Shown in pieces: positions 17,438-26,830 of a stretch of DNA of 64,000 nucleotides. The DNA is from an uncultured Eubacterium sp. (GTDB lineage: Bacteria > Bacillota > Clostridia > Lachnospirales > Lachnospiraceae). The translations under genes and the position numbers were made by a program. The stretch's first letter is position 1, and each line of letters starts with the position of its first letter. The DNA lies in assembly GCA_947178105.1 (NCBI GenBank), contig CAMWXD010000008.1:32751-96750 (forward strand), read 5' to 3'. A model generated the notes under the pieces. That model did not search any database. It saw nothing but the letters and a program-made list of their open reading frames with translations, and was not told where the DNA came from.

Positions 17438-18254
17438 GTTTTCCAAACAACTGCTTGCAGGCCCGTACCTTGTCTGGATGGCAGGATTTATCCTGCTGCC
17501 GCTGCTGTTAGTCGTCTATTATGCATTTACGAACTCCGCAGGCAGTTTTACCATGGCAAATGTGATCTCGATTTTCCATAAAGTCCATATGAAATCCCTG
17601 TGGCTTTCCATCAAGATCGCCTTGCAGTGTACCGTAATCTGCCTGCTGCTCGCCTATCCGCTGGCAATGATTTTAAGCAGGCTGCATTTAAAACACCAGA
17701 ATTTTATCGTATTTATATTTATCCTGCCGATGTGGATGAATTTTTTGCTGCGTATCCTTGCCTGGCAGTTATTGTTATCCAACAACGGGATTATCAATGC
17801 CATACTGGATTATTTTCATCTGCCGAATATCAGCATTTTAAATACGCCGACAGCAGTCGTATTTGGCATGGTCTATGATTTCCTGCCTTATATGATCCTG
17901 CCGATTTATAACGCGATGTCCCGAATCCGCAAGGATATTATCGAAGCGGCGCAGGATCTTGGAGCAAAAAACTACGTGATTTTTTGCCGGATCATCTTCC
18001 CGCTGACGCTTTCTGGCGTTATGAGCGGCATTATTATGGTATTTGTCCCTGCGCTGACCTCCTTTGCCATTTCAAACCTCTTAGGAGGCGGCAAGGTGCT
18101 GCTGATCGGCAACATTATTGAAGCCGACTTTATGCAGTTTTTCAACTGGAACCTGGGTGCCGGATTGTCGCTCGTACTGATGGTCTTTGTAATCGCAAGC
18201 ATGGCAATCATGAATAAGCATTCCGAGGATGCCGGCGGGACTGCGGTCTGGTAA
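17430..18254 (+). CDS. potB: Spermidine/putrescine ABC transporter permease PotB
   Basis: First permease subunit, 274 residues with about six membrane segments and the EAA-type loop [25 protein letters not shown] (about 165-190). The start at 17430 is chosen because GGTGGAG precedes it and it overlaps the potA stop by 8 bp; an ATG seven codons earlier has no ribosome site. Works with PotC as the channel pair of the importer. Confidence 0.93.
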   Translation: MRRFSKQLLAGPYLVWMAGFILLPLLLVVYYAFTNSAGSFTMANVISIFHKVHMKSLWLSIKIALQCTVICLLLAYPLAMILSRLHLKHQNFIVFIFILPMWMNFLLRILAWQLLLSNNGIINAILDYFHLPNISILNTPTAVVFGMVYDFLPYMILPIYNAMSRIRKDIIEAAQDLGAKNYVIFCRIIFPLTLSGVMSGIIMVFVPALTSFAISNLLGGGKVLLIGNIIEADFMQFFNWNLGAGLSLVLMVFVIASMAIMNKHSEDAGGTAVW

Positions 18255-18285
18255 ATCAAACAGTTACAAGAGGAGGAATTGCCTT

Positions 18286-19074
18286 ATGCTGAAAAAAAGC
18301 CTGGAACGGGCTTATCTGGCGCTGATCTTTTTATTTTTATACCTGCCGATCGCAGTGTTAATCATCCTGTCCTTCAACGACTCCAAGTCAAGAGTATTTT
18401 GGGGCGGCTTTACACTGAAATGGTACCGCGAGCTGTTTGAAAGCAGCATGATCCTGGACGCCTTTGGCACGACGATACTCGTCACGCTGCTTTCTTCTGT
18501 GATCGCTACGCTGCTTGGCACAATGGCGGCAATCGGCATCCATGCAATGAAAAAAAACAGCCGCGCGCTGATGCTTGGCGCGACCAACATCCCTTTATTA
18601 AATGCCGATATCGTGACCGGCATTTCCATGATGCTTGTTTTTGTGCGCTTTACCAGCCTTGGGCTGCATACTGTGCTGATCGCCCATATTACCTTTGACA
18701 TCCCTTATGTCATTTTAAACGTGCTGCCAAAGCTGAACCAGACGAGCCGCTCTACCTACGAAGCCGCGCTTGACCTGGGCGCCAAGCCAGTATACGCATT
18801 TTTTAAGATTATATGGCCGCAGATCAGCCCCGGCGTGCTTTCCGGCTTTTTAATGTCTGTAACGATGTCCCTGGACGATTTCAGCATTACGTATTTTACA
18901 AAAGGCGCCGGCGTCAACACGCTCTCGACCATGATCTATACAGAGCTGCGCAAAGGGATCCTGCCGCAGATGTACGCGCTTTCCACGATCTTGTTTTTGA
19001 TCGCTTTTGCACTTCTGCTTTTGATGAACCTGCGTTCCAGCCGCACTGCAAAACAGGCGGAGCAGCGCTACTGA
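18286..19074 (+). CDS. potC: Spermidine/putrescine ABC transporter permease PotC
   Basis: Second permease subunit, 262 residues. It has the PotC opening LERAYLALIFLFLYLPIAVLIILSFNDS and the loop EAALDLGAKPVYAFFKIIWPQISPG (about 165-190). The start at 18286 follows AGGAGG; an upstream in-frame ATG lies in potB and gives a non-family extension. It is 31 bp after potB and 54 bp before potD. Confidence 0.93.
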   Translation: MLKKSLERAYLALIFLFLYLPIAVLIILSFNDSKSRVFWGGFTLKWYRELFESSMILDAFGTTILVTLLSSVIATLLGTMAAIGIHAMKKNSRALMLGATNIPLLNADIVTGISMMLVFVRFTSLGLHTVLIAHITFDIPYVILNVLPKLNQTSRSTYEAALDLGAKPVYAFFKIIWPQISPGVLSGFLMSVTMSLDDFSITYFTKGAGVNTLSTMIYTELRKGILPQMYALSTILFLIAFALLLLMNLRSSRTAKQAEQRY

Positions 19075-19128
19075 CGCATATTCCAATACGCACTTAGCAC
19101 TAAAAGAAACGACAAGGAGGCTTCTGCC

Positions 19129-20175
19129 ATGAAAAGATGGATATTCGCATTTGCAGCCTGCTTTATGCTCCTGCTCGGCGGCTGCGGCTCCAAAAATGAC
19201 CCGCATACGGTGACGGTCTTAAACTATGGCAAATATTTTGAACCGTCGCTGATAGACCAGTTTGAAAAAGAGACCGGCATTACAGTCAAATACGAAGAAT
19301 ACGAAAGCCCGGAGGAAATGTATGCAAAATACAAGGCAGGATCGATCCGCTATGACGTCGCCTGCACTTCGGATTATATTATCCAAAAGCTGATCCAGGA
19401 AGGCGAGGCCTTAGACATCGATTTTGACAATCTCCCGGAGTTTGCAAATATCGACAAAACTTATCTGGAATACTGCAAAAACTTTGACCCGCAAAACCGT
19501 TATACGCTTCCTTATTTTTTCGGAACCGTCGGGATCCTGTATAATAAAACGATGGTAGACCCTGCAAAAACCGACACCTGGAACATCCTCTGGGATAAAG
19601 CGTACTCCGGGCAGATTATTATGGAAAACAGCGTGCGCGATACGTACATGGTAGCCTTAAAGCTGCTTGGCGCTTCCTGCAATACAACAGACCGGGACAC
19701 GCTTGACCGTTCGCTTGACCTGCTGCTGGAGCAAAAACCGCTTGTCTATTCGTATTTGAGCGACGAAACTGCCGACTGGATGGCTGCCGGCAATGCAGCG
19801 CTTGCAGAAGTATATTCCGGCGAGGCTGCCTATGCGCAGACACTGAATGAAGACCTGGCGTTCAGCGTACCAAAGGAAGGCTCCAATATGTGGGTAGACG
19901 CCTGGTTTATCCCAAAGACCTGCCAGAACAAAGAGAATGCGGAACTATTTTTAAACTATGTATGCCGCGCAGACGTCGCTATGGAAAACTTTGACTACGT
20001 CTATTATGCAACGCCGAACAAAGCGGTTTTCGACCAGCTCGACGAGGAAACCCAGCAGGACGAAACGATTTTTCCAAGTAAGGAAACACTGGACAACTGT
20101 GAATTTTTTCAGCCGCTTGACGAGATCACAACCAATTATTATACGGAACTGTGGGAAGCGTTAAAGGCATATTAA
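19129..20175 (+). CDS. potD: Spermidine/putrescine-binding lipoprotein
   Basis: Extracellular polyamine-binding protein, 348 residues. The signal sequence ends in the lipobox LLGGCG (Cys about residue 22), so it is lipid-anchored outside the membrane. The mature part is a family-1-type periplasmic-binding fold with VTVLNYGKYFEPSLIDQFEKETG, YDVACTSDYIIQKLI and LPYFFGTVGILYNK, as in PotD/PotF. It captures polyamine for PotABC. The operon ends in a terminator about 45 bp downstream. Confidence 0.94.
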   Translation: MKRWIFAFAACFMLLLGGCGSKNDPHTVTVLNYGKYFEPSLIDQFEKETGITVKYEEYESPEEMYAKYKAGSIRYDVACTSDYIIQKLIQEGEALDIDFDNLPEFANIDKTYLEYCKNFDPQNRYTLPYFFGTVGILYNKTMVDPAKTDTWNILWDKAYSGQIIMENSVRDTYMVALKLLGASCNTTDRDTLDRSLDLLLEQKPLVYSYLSDETADWMAAGNAALAEVYSGEAAYAQTLNEDLAFSVPKEGSNMWVDAWFIPKTCQNKENAELFLNYVCRADVAMENFDYVYYATPNKAVFDQLDEETQQDETIFPSKETLDNCEFFQPLDEITTNYYTELWEALKAY

Positions 20176-20220
20176 ATTTTTCTAAACTACTTGCATTTTC
20201 TTATAAAACATGATACAGTA

Positions 20221-20265
20221 AATCCACGCAATGTCATTGAGTTATTTCTGCGTGGATTTTCTTAT
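20221..20265 (+). terminator. Terminator of the pot operon
   Basis: AATCCACGCA (20221-20230) pairs with TGCGTGGATT (20249-20258), followed by TTCTTATTT. Confidence 0.85.
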
Positions 20266-20385
20266 TTCAGCAAATTTTGTATCTATCATTGATTCAGCCA
20301 GATCCCCATACTTCCCACAGGCACGATGCCCGTACACAGGCAATACAGGCAGGCATCTGCACCTTTACTTATATGGAGGAATCAT

Positions 20386-21312
20386 ATGAACTACGAAGAA
20401 TTTAAAACAGCCGTCTTAAACCAGATGCAGCAGCTCCTTGAGCCAGGCACGACGCTGAGCCTGAAAACCATCTGCAAAAACAATGGCTTAAAGCTGGACG
20501 GTCTGGTCATTTCCAGCACCAACAGCAACGTCTCGCCTACGATCTTTTTAAATCAATATTTTGACAAGCAAAACGCTTTCCCCGACATTCAGGCGGTCTG
20601 CCGGGATATCCAGCGCACGTATATCCAAAACCGCTCTGCGGAATACATCGATGCAGATTTTTTCACCGACTACCAATCCATCCGCAGCCGGATCGCCTAC
20701 CGGCTAATCAGCTATGAAAAAAATAAGGAACTGCTTGAAACAGTCCCTTATGTCCAATATCTTGACCTTGCGGTCGTATTTTACTGCCTGCTGAATTTTT
20801 CCAGCACCGGCAATGCTACGATCCTGATTCATAACAGCCATTTAAAGCTATGGCATCTGACACCAAGCCAATTATATCAGCAGGCATGTCAGACAACGCC
20901 GCATCTGCTTCCTTATGATTTCCGAAACATTGCTTCCCTCCTCGGCGAATACAGCGCCGGCACACCGGCACACGAGGGCATGTCAGACATCCCCTCCTTC
21001 TGCCCGATGTACGTATTAACAAATGCGCAAAAGCTCTACGGCGCAAGCTGTATCCTCTATCCCGGCCTTTTGGAAGCTGTCTCGGAAAAACTGGGCTATG
21101 ACCTGTTTATCCTTCCGAGCAGCATTCATGAAGTCATCCTGCTGCCTGCTGAAAACCGCAGCAGCCACAAGGAGCTTGCCGCCATGGTATCCCAGATCAA
21201 CGAAGCAGAGCTTGCCGCCGATGAAGTGCTGAGCAGCCAGGTCTACTACTATTCCAAAACCGCGCAGGCGCTTTGTATCTGCGGCGATAACGGCTTTCAC
21301 AGCATATCGTAA
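20386..21312 (+). CDS. DUF5688 family protein
   Basis: A 308-residue soluble protein starting MNYEEFKTAVLNQMQQLLEP, after ATGGAGGAATCAT. Features common to DUF5688 proteins are seen: ISSTNSNVSPTIFLNQYFD near residues 42-60, VFYCLLNFSSTGNATILIHNSHLKLW in the middle, and a C-terminal part with the pattern YGASCILYPGLLEAVSEKLGYDLFILPSSIHEVILLP. Function is unknown; such proteins are abundant in Lachnospiraceae and often occur next to toxin-like or regulatory genes. Its last 16 bp overlap the 3' end of glgA on the other strand. Confidence 0.8.
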   Translation: MNYEEFKTAVLNQMQQLLEPGTTLSLKTICKNNGLKLDGLVISSTNSNVSPTIFLNQYFDKQNAFPDIQAVCRDIQRTYIQNRSAEYIDADFFTDYQSIRSRIAYRLISYEKNKELLETVPYVQYLDLAVVFYCLLNFSSTGNATILIHNSHLKLWHLTPSQLYQQACQTTPHLLPYDFRNIASLLGEYSAGTPAHEGMSDIPSFCPMYVLTNAQKLYGASCILYPGLLEAVSEKLGYDLFILPSSIHEVILLPAENRSSHKELAAMVSQINEAELAADEVLSSQVYYYSKTAQALCICGDNGFHSIS

Positions 21313-22736
21313 ATCTTTTCATACTCCTTAGCAGAGCTGTTCCAGGAAAAATCCTGCTCCATCCCTCTTTGTGCCACCGCGTCCCAGTCCGCCCGATGAT
21401 TATAATAAATATCCATCGCATAATAAAGCGCCGACAGCATTTCCTTTGCATGGAAGTTGCGGAAGCTAAACCCGGTGCCTGTCTGGTCATAACGGTTATA
21501 AGCTTCTACCGTATCCTTTAACCCGCCTGTTTCGCGTACAATCGGCACTGTGCCGTAGCGCATACTGATCAGCTGGCTCAGCCCGCATGGCTCAAACAGG
21601 GACGGCATTAAAAATGCGTCGCACGAAGCATAGATCCGATGCGCCAGCTCTTCGGAATAGCAAATATTTGCTGACAGCTTTTCTTCGTATTTCCATGCAT
21701 AATGGCGGAACATATTTTCAAAATCCGTCTGCCCCGTTCCAAGTACGACAATCTGGATGCGCGCATCGGTTAACAGCTCGTCCAGCACCGACGCAACCAA
21801 GTCCATGCCCTTTTGGTTTGTCATGCGGGTAACAATGCCAAGCAGCATCGTCCCTTCGTCCTCCTCAAACCCAAGAAGCTGCTGGAGCATCTTTTTATTC
21901 GCCCGTTTGCCCGTCACCCAGTCCCCGACACCGAAGTTCTGCCAGATCATAGGATCTGTCTGCGGGTCAAATACTTCATAATCAAGCCCGTTTAAAATAC
22001 CGTACAGGTCTTTTTTTCTCGCGCACATCAGGCCGTCCAGCCCTTCCCCGCCGCTTTGAGTCGTGATCTCATATGCGTAAGTCTTACTTACTGTCGTCAC
22101 AAGGTCTGCGTATACGACACCGCCTTTTAAGTAATTGGCTTCGCCATAAGACTCCAGCTTATCTGCGGTAAACAAATGCTCGGAAAGCCCTGTAATATCC
22201 TTGACTGCCTGTATCATCCAGCGCCCCTGGAACTGTAAATTGTGAATCGTAAAAATCGTATGGATGCCCCTGTAAAACTCCTCCTTCTGGTATTCATTTT
22301 TCAGATATACCGGTATCAGCCCCGTCTGCCAGTCATGGCAGTGCAGAATATCCGGCTTGAAACCGATCGCTGGCAGCGCCTCCAATACCGCTTTGGAAAA
22401 ATAAGCAAATTTTTCTACATCCTCATAGATATTGTTATACGGCTTTGCCCCTGCAAAATAATACTCGTTATCGATAAAATAATAAGTAATCCCCTCCACT
22501 TTTGTCTCAAGTACGCCTACATATTGGCTCCTCCAGCTTAACCTGACATAAAAACGGGAATGAAAACGAAGCTGTGCTTTCATCTCCTCATCCATGCAGA
22601 CATATTTCGGCAGGATAATACGCACGTCGTATTTTGTCTTGTCAAAATACTGCGGCAGCGATCCCGCTACATCTGCAAGCCCTCCCGTCTTAATAAAAGG
22701 CACTGCCTCAGATGTTACAAATAATACTTTTTTCAT
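21297..22736 (-). CDS. glgA: Glycogen synthase (ADP-glucose type)
   Basis: GT5-family enzyme that extends alpha-1,4-glucan from ADP-glucose. The 479 residues open MKKVLFVTSEAVPFIKTGGLADVAGSLP with the KTGGL ADP-glucose motif. They end with the GT-B C-terminal domain containing LMPSLFEPCGLSQLISMRYGTVPIVRETGGLKDTV. AGGAATT precedes the start. It lies 73 bp downstream of spo0A in the same direction; no other glycogen genes are in the window. The 3' end overlaps the convergent DUF5688 gene. Confidence 0.95.
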   Translation of the reverse strand: MKKVLFVTSEAVPFIKTGGLADVAGSLPQYFDKTKYDVRIILPKYVCMDEEMKAQLRFHSRFYVRLSWRSQYVGVLETKVEGITYYFIDNEYYFAGAKPYNNIYEDVEKFAYFSKAVLEALPAIGFKPDILHCHDWQTGLIPVYLKNEYQKEEFYRGIHTIFTIHNLQFQGRWMIQAVKDITGLSEHLFTADKLESYGEANYLKGGVVYADLVTTVSKTYAYEITTQSGGEGLDGLMCARKKDLYGILNGLDYEVFDPQTDPMIWQNFGVGDWVTGKRANKKMLQQLLGFEEDEGTMLLGIVTRMTNQKGMDLVASVLDELLTDARIQIVVLGTGQTDFENMFRHYAWKYEEKLSANICYSEELAHRIYASCDAFLMPSLFEPCGLSQLISMRYGTVPIVRETGGLKDTVEAYNRYDQTGTGFSFRNFHAKEMLSALYYAMDIYYNHRADWDAVAQRGMEQDFSWNSSAKEYEKIYDML

Positions 22737-22753
22737 GAAAATTCCTCCGAAAT

Positions 22754-22808
22754 GTATAATGTCATGTAAAAGACTGGCATACTTTTTTTGCCGTTACAGA
22801 CATTATAC
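22754..22808. repeat. 10-bp inverted repeat in the spo0A-glgA gap
   Basis: GTATAATGTC (22754-22763) and GACATTATAC (22799-22808) are perfect complements 35 bp apart. Both arms contain a TATAAT hexamer, one on each strand, so the element could be a promoter pair, an operator or an RNA hairpin in the leader of glgA. Confidence 0.6.
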
Positions 22809-22809
22809 T

Positions 22810-23607
22810 CTATTTCGAACGGTATTCCAACCTAATTTTATCAGCAATCAGTGCAATAAATTCCGAATTTGTCGGTTTTCCTTTGCCATTGTTGATCGTA
22901 TAGCCAAATAATTCGTCAATCGTATCCATCTTGCCTCTCGACCATGCCACTTCGATCGCATGTCTGATTGCGCGTTCGACTCTGCTTGGCGTCGTCTGAA
23001 ACTGCTTGGCAATCGTTGGATATAAGATTTTCGTGATCGAATTGAGCATTTCAATATCGTTGACAGACATCATAATCGCCACACGCAAATACTGATATCC
23101 TTTGATATGCGCCGGCACCCCGATCTCATGAATGATATTTGTCACATCTGCCTCCAGATCTCTTTCCGCCGGTTCCTGGAATTTTTCATATGCATTGACT
23201 TTCCTTGGTTCATTTACTTGTTTTCTGCTGCGGTCTCGTATCAGTTTAATCTGGTTTATGACCATTTCATTATCAAATGGTTTCATAATGTAATAATCTG
23301 CTCCCAAACTAAACGCATCTTCTGTAATCTTCTCCTGTCCAATCGCACTGATCATTATAAATGCCGGATGTTTCTTAATCGAACGATCATTGTTGATCTT
23401 TGTAAGCACCCCAAGACCATCCAAGTTTGGCATCACAATGTCCAACAACACAATATCTGGTTCCTTTGTACGTATCATTTCGCAAGCTTCAACGCCGTCT
23501 TTTGCAATTCCAACGACATTCAGCTCTTTATCGCTCTTCACAATATCACGTAAAAGCTGTACCATTTTTTCGTTATCATCTGCGATTGCTACATTTAATT
23601 GAGCCAT
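22810..23607 (-). CDS. spo0A: Sporulation master regulator Spo0A
   Basis: Response regulator that starts sporulation when phosphorylated. The 265 residues contain a receiver domain (1-125: D10/D11 acidic pair, phosphoacceptor D56 in LLDIVMP, lysine in IMKPFD). The Spo0A DNA-binding domain (about 150-265) has the recognition helix region [23 protein letters not shown] and [20 protein letters not shown]. It shows that the organism belongs to an endospore-forming lineage. The usual neighbour spoIVB is absent upstream; aroC is divergent there instead. Confidence 0.97.
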   Translation of the reverse strand: MAQLNVAIADDNEKMVQLLRDIVKSDKELNVVGIAKDGVEACEMIRTKEPDIVLLDIVMPNLDGLGVLTKINNDRSIKKHPAFIMISAIGQEKITEDAFSLGADYYIMKPFDNEMVINQIKLIRDRSRKQVNEPRKVNAYEKFQEPAERDLEADVTNIIHEIGVPAHIKGYQYLRVAIMMSVNDIEMLNSITKILYPTIAKQFQTTPSRVERAIRHAIEVAWSRGKMDTIDELFGYTINNGKGKPTNSEFIALIADKIRLEYRSK

Positions 23608-23716
23608 TGGCCTTACCCTCCTAATATCGTCAGTAACTTTGTGAAAACTACAGAATCAGAGAAAAAGGCAGATTTCTCCTGTTCTCCTATCATAAAGAAA
23701 CAGATTCGATGAAAAA

Positions 23717-23733
23717 TGTCGAACGATGTCGAT
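23717..23733 (+). promoter_or_regulatory. Two adjacent 0A-box-like sites upstream of spo0A
   Basis: TGTCGAA (23717-23723), the consensus 0A box, is followed by TGTCGAT (23727-23733) at 10-bp spacing, that is, on the same DNA face. They lie about 110-125 bp upstream of the spo0A start, in the gap shared with divergent aroC. Binding by phosphorylated Spo0A would allow autoregulation; this is inferred. Confidence 0.6.
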
Positions 23734-23902
23734 AACTCTGTTATTTTCACAAAATTTCCAGTATTTTACACTTTCATTATGGCTCAAATTATTATCCTAT
23801 GTATATAGTACGAAAAAGTTCTGTGTATACATTTTAAGCAATTCTATAGACAAAATAGTCCCTTTTTTGGAGTGCCTGCACTAGCGAAGATACAGATTTT
23901 CT

Positions 23903-23940
23903 ATTGCATTTTTATTGCATTTCTATTGCATTTCTATGCA
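23903..23940 (+). repeat. 11-bp tandem repeat upstream of aroC
   Basis: Units beginning at 23903, 23914, 23925 and 23936 share ATTGCATTTCT (first unit has TT for CT, last unit is truncated to ATGCA). The period of 11 bp is close to one helical turn. Each full unit supplies a TTGCAT hexamer. Confidence 0.85.
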
Positions 23941-23954
23941 CGCCGCGCTATAAT
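23926..23954 (+). promoter_or_regulatory. aroC promoter built on the third repeat
   Basis: TTGCAT (23926-23931) within the third 11-bp unit and perfect TATAAT (23949-23954) are 17 bp apart. Transcription would begin about 23961, which makes the ATG at 23963 leaderless and supports the later start at 24029. Confidence 0.7.
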
Positions 23955-24028
23955 CGGAAGGAATGAACAAACGCTGCACGATGAAAAACACTATTAAAAT
24001 AGGAAAAAAAGGGAAAAGGAATACGATT

Positions 24029-25141
24029 ATGTCAGGTTCAACATTTGGAAATATATGGAAGATAACTACTTGGGGAGAATCCCATGGCACCGGGGTCGGT
24101 GTCGTACTTGACGGCTGCCCGGCAGGGCTGCCATTATGTGAAGAAGATATTCAAATCTATTTAGACCGCCGCAAACCTGGACAGTCTAAGTACAGCACCC
24201 CGCGAAAAGAGTCGGATGCTGTAGAAATCCAGTCCGGTATTTTTGAAGGCAGGACGACCGGCACGCCGATTTCGATGGCGGTGTACAACCGCAACCAACG
24301 CTCTGCGGACTACCGCGAGATCGCTTCTTACTACCGTCCGGGACATGCAGACTATACGTTTGACCAAAAATACGGATTTCGCGACTACCGCGGCGGCGGG
24401 CGTTCTTCCGCCCGCGAAACAATCGGGCGTGTCGCTGCCGGCGCTGTGGCTGCAAAGCTGCTCGGAATGCTGGGCATCCATTTTCTGACTTACGTCAAAA
24501 GCATCGGCCCGGTCGCAATCGCCCCTGAACGCTTTGACGCCTGCCAGATCAGCCAAAATCCGCTTTCCATGCCGGATGCTGTGGCTGCCGAAAAAGCGCA
24601 GGAATACCTGGAGCAGTGCATGAAGGCACAAAACTCTTCCGGGGGCATTGTAGAATGCATCATTACAGGTGTTCCCGCTGGAATCGGGGAACCAGTATTC
24701 TGCAAGCTGGACAGCGAGCTTGCAAGGGCTGTTTTTTCCATCGGCGCTGTCAAAGGCTTTGAAATCGGCGACGGTTTTGCGGCGGCACAAGCGGACGGGC
24801 TTACAAACAACGACGCCTTTTACTATGATACAGACGGCGCGATACACAAAAAGACCAACCATGCCGGCGGTATTTTGGGCGGGATCAGCGACGGCTCTGA
24901 CATTATTTTCCGCGCCGCCTTTAAGCCGACCCCATCGATCAGCGCCACCCAGCATACGGTCAATCAGGACGGCGAAAATATATGCGTCAATGTCAAAGGC
25001 CGCCACGACCCGGTCATCGTTCCGCGCGCGGCAGTCGTCGTCGAGTCTATGGCAGCGCTTGTATTGGCTGACCTGATGCTGGCAAATATGGGTGCGCGGG
25101 TGGATCAGGTCTTGGAGCGTTATCAAAAGCATAACTCCTGA
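24029..25141 (+). CDS. aroC: Chorismate synthase
   Basis: Converts EPSP to chorismate with reduced FMN, the last shikimate-pathway step. The 370-residue protein begins MSGSTFGNIWKITTWGESHG, and the family signatures GESHGTGVGVVLDGCPAG, RDYRGGGRSSARET and near the end FKPTPSI / KGRHDPVIVPRA are present. The start at 24029 follows AAGGA. An upstream ATG at 23963 would add 22 lysine-rich residues and sits at the predicted transcription start. The gene stands alone with its own promoter and terminator. Confidence 0.95.
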   Translation: MSGSTFGNIWKITTWGESHGTGVGVVLDGCPAGLPLCEEDIQIYLDRRKPGQSKYSTPRKESDAVEIQSGIFEGRTTGTPISMAVYNRNQRSADYREIASYYRPGHADYTFDQKYGFRDYRGGGRSSARETIGRVAAGAVAAKLLGMLGIHFLTYVKSIGPVAIAPERFDACQISQNPLSMPDAVAAEKAQEYLEQCMKAQNSSGGIVECIITGVPAGIGEPVFCKLDSELARAVFSIGAVKGFEIGDGFAAAQADGLTNNDAFYYDTDGAIHKKTNHAGGILGGISDGSDIIFRAAFKPTPSISATQHTVNQDGENICVNVKGRHDPVIVPRAAVVVESMAALVLADLMLANMGARVDQVLERYQKHNS

Positions 25142-25170
25142 CAGCAATACCCGATCCGACAGACAGGCAA

Positions 25171-25200
25171 AAGGGGCTGTCCGAAAAGCAGCCCCTTCTA
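25171..25200. terminator. Bidirectional terminator between aroC and the R-M system
   Basis: AAGGGGCTG (25171-25179) pairs with CAGCCCCTT (25189-25197). It is followed by CTACCCTCTTTT on the plus strand and preceded by AAAA, giving TTTT on the minus strand. Its right arm reaches the stop codon of the minus-strand methyltransferase gene. Confidence 0.75.
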
Positions 25201-26826
25201 CCCTCTTTTAAGCCTGCGCCTCTGCATTTTTTTCCAGATCTCCCTCGCAGCCGTACAATCCTGCGCTTCCATGCCCAGCCCGTCTACGAGTATTTTCTGG
25301 TCTACCAGATCCAGCGCCAACTCAATGCTTTCGTTTTTCCGTATGATCTGATCTACCTGCCCTAACACCTCCCGCACCGTATCGGTCGGAATGCTGTCCA
25401 GCACCGGCAGCACAATGTTGCCCACTTCCCCCGGAAGGATCTCCAGTACCCCGCCGCCGTAGCTGCGCCCGCAGATCTCTGTAAACGCAAAGGAAATGCT
25501 GTTGTAATAAGACAGCACAATCCGTTCCGGCTCAATGCCGTCATAAAACTGGATACGGTGCATCGTATCCGTCGAGACAGCGCCGCAGCAGTTCAGCACA
25601 AACTTCGGGTACAGGTTGTTTCTGCGCAGAAAGAACGCATCCGGCACCCAGATCGACGGCACACGGTACCACCTTTCCCTGATGCGGCATTTATAGCCGG
25701 CATGCTGCCCGCTTTTTTCCCCTTTTTTAATGTAAGATTTATGCTTTTTCGGATAATCCTCCATCGGCACATCTGGAAAATCAATTAAATATGCCGCTTT
25801 TCCGCTGTCTGCATTTTTCTGCCAGTCCTCTTTGCAAAAATAAACGCTGTTTGCGTGGGAGCTTCTTCCGATCAGGGGACGCACGACCGATTCCATGCCG
25901 TACTCCTCGACCGCTTTTTTCGTAACCGAAAAATATTTGTTGTTTCCTGTCGTAATCCCAATATTAATCCTCGCGATATCCGACATTTTCTGAAACCTGC
26001 GGTCACTGCGCAGCCTTGCAATCAGCCTGTTTTCTTTTTCATCCACAAAATATTTTGTCCACTTTTCATTCACGTGGCTCAGCTTTTGAAACGCATACGT
26101 ATGCAGGTCAAGCGTATCCAGGCTGTCCAGGTTGTTCAGCTCTATAATCCGAATCCCCGATTTTTCACCGCCCTTTTCCCCGATAAAAACGACGACCTCC
26201 TGCTCAATATCAGGAAAGATCAGTTCCTCAAAGGTAAGCAGCGTAATCCTTGTAAGCTGCTCTGCCAAAAACAGCCTCAGCTCCTGGGCATACGCCACTT
26301 GCAGGATTTCCGCCGGGATGACAAACGCAAGCTTTCCGTTTTCATTCAGCAAATGGACGCACGCCACAAGAAACCCGACCCACGTATTAATCAGCTTATT
26401 TGCCTTCATCCCATGGGAAGTCAGAATCTGCGACATCATGGCACGCTGTGCCTCCTCCAGATACTGATAACGAATATACGGCGGGTTTCCTACGATCAGG
26501 TCATAGCGCGCATCATCCTTATGCGCCTGATAATACTGAAAAAAATCCATCGTAAGCAGCCGGACATTTTCCTGCTGCCCGACCCGCTCCAGCGTCCTTT
26601 GCACCTCATCCGCTTCGATATCGATTGCCGTAAGCATTCCATCCGCTTTCAGCAGCCCTTTTTCCAGCACGGTATCCACAAATACGCCGCTGCCGCAGCT
26701 TGGCTCCAGGATCGTCTGGATCGAAACGTCTTTCTGAAAAAATTCCGCCATTTTACAGGCAGCTTTTTTCGGAGTATAATAAGCGCCTCGTAATTTCTGC
26801 TTTGTACTGTCTTGCTTTAAAATCAT
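25198..26826 (-). CDS. N6-adenine DNA methyltransferase, companion of the type IIG enzyme
   Basis: Gamma-class adenine methyltransferase, 542 residues. The AdoMet motif is ILEPSCGSGVFVDTVL (about residues 39-54) and the catalytic motif is NPPY (114-117), followed by a large target-recognition region. Start at 26826 has GGTGA upstream and leaves a 4-bp gap to the larger R-M gene; a longer frame starting inside that gene is possible. Size and pairing closely resemble M.Eco57I (about 540 residues) beside RM.Eco57I. It would protect both strands of the host site. Confidence 0.88.
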   Translation of the reverse strand: MILKQDSTKQKLRGAYYTPKKAACKMAEFFQKDVSIQTILEPSCGSGVFVDTVLEKGLLKADGMLTAIDIEADEVQRTLERVGQQENVRLLTMDFFQYYQAHKDDARYDLIVGNPPYIRYQYLEEAQRAMMSQILTSHGMKANKLINTWVGFLVACVHLLNENGKLAFVIPAEILQVAYAQELRLFLAEQLTRITLLTFEELIFPDIEQEVVVFIGEKGGEKSGIRIIELNNLDSLDTLDLHTYAFQKLSHVNEKWTKYFVDEKENRLIARLRSDRRFQKMSDIARINIGITTGNNKYFSVTKKAVEEYGMESVVRPLIGRSSHANSVYFCKEDWQKNADSGKAAYLIDFPDVPMEDYPKKHKSYIKKGEKSGQHAGYKCRIRERWYRVPSIWVPDAFFLRRNNLYPKFVLNCCGAVSTDTMHRIQFYDGIEPERIVLSYYNSISFAFTEICGRSYGGGVLEILPGEVGNIVLPVLDSIPTDTVREVLGQVDQIIRKNESIELALDLVDQKILVDGLGMEAQDCTAAREIWKKMQRRRLKRG

Positions 26827-26830
26827 AATT

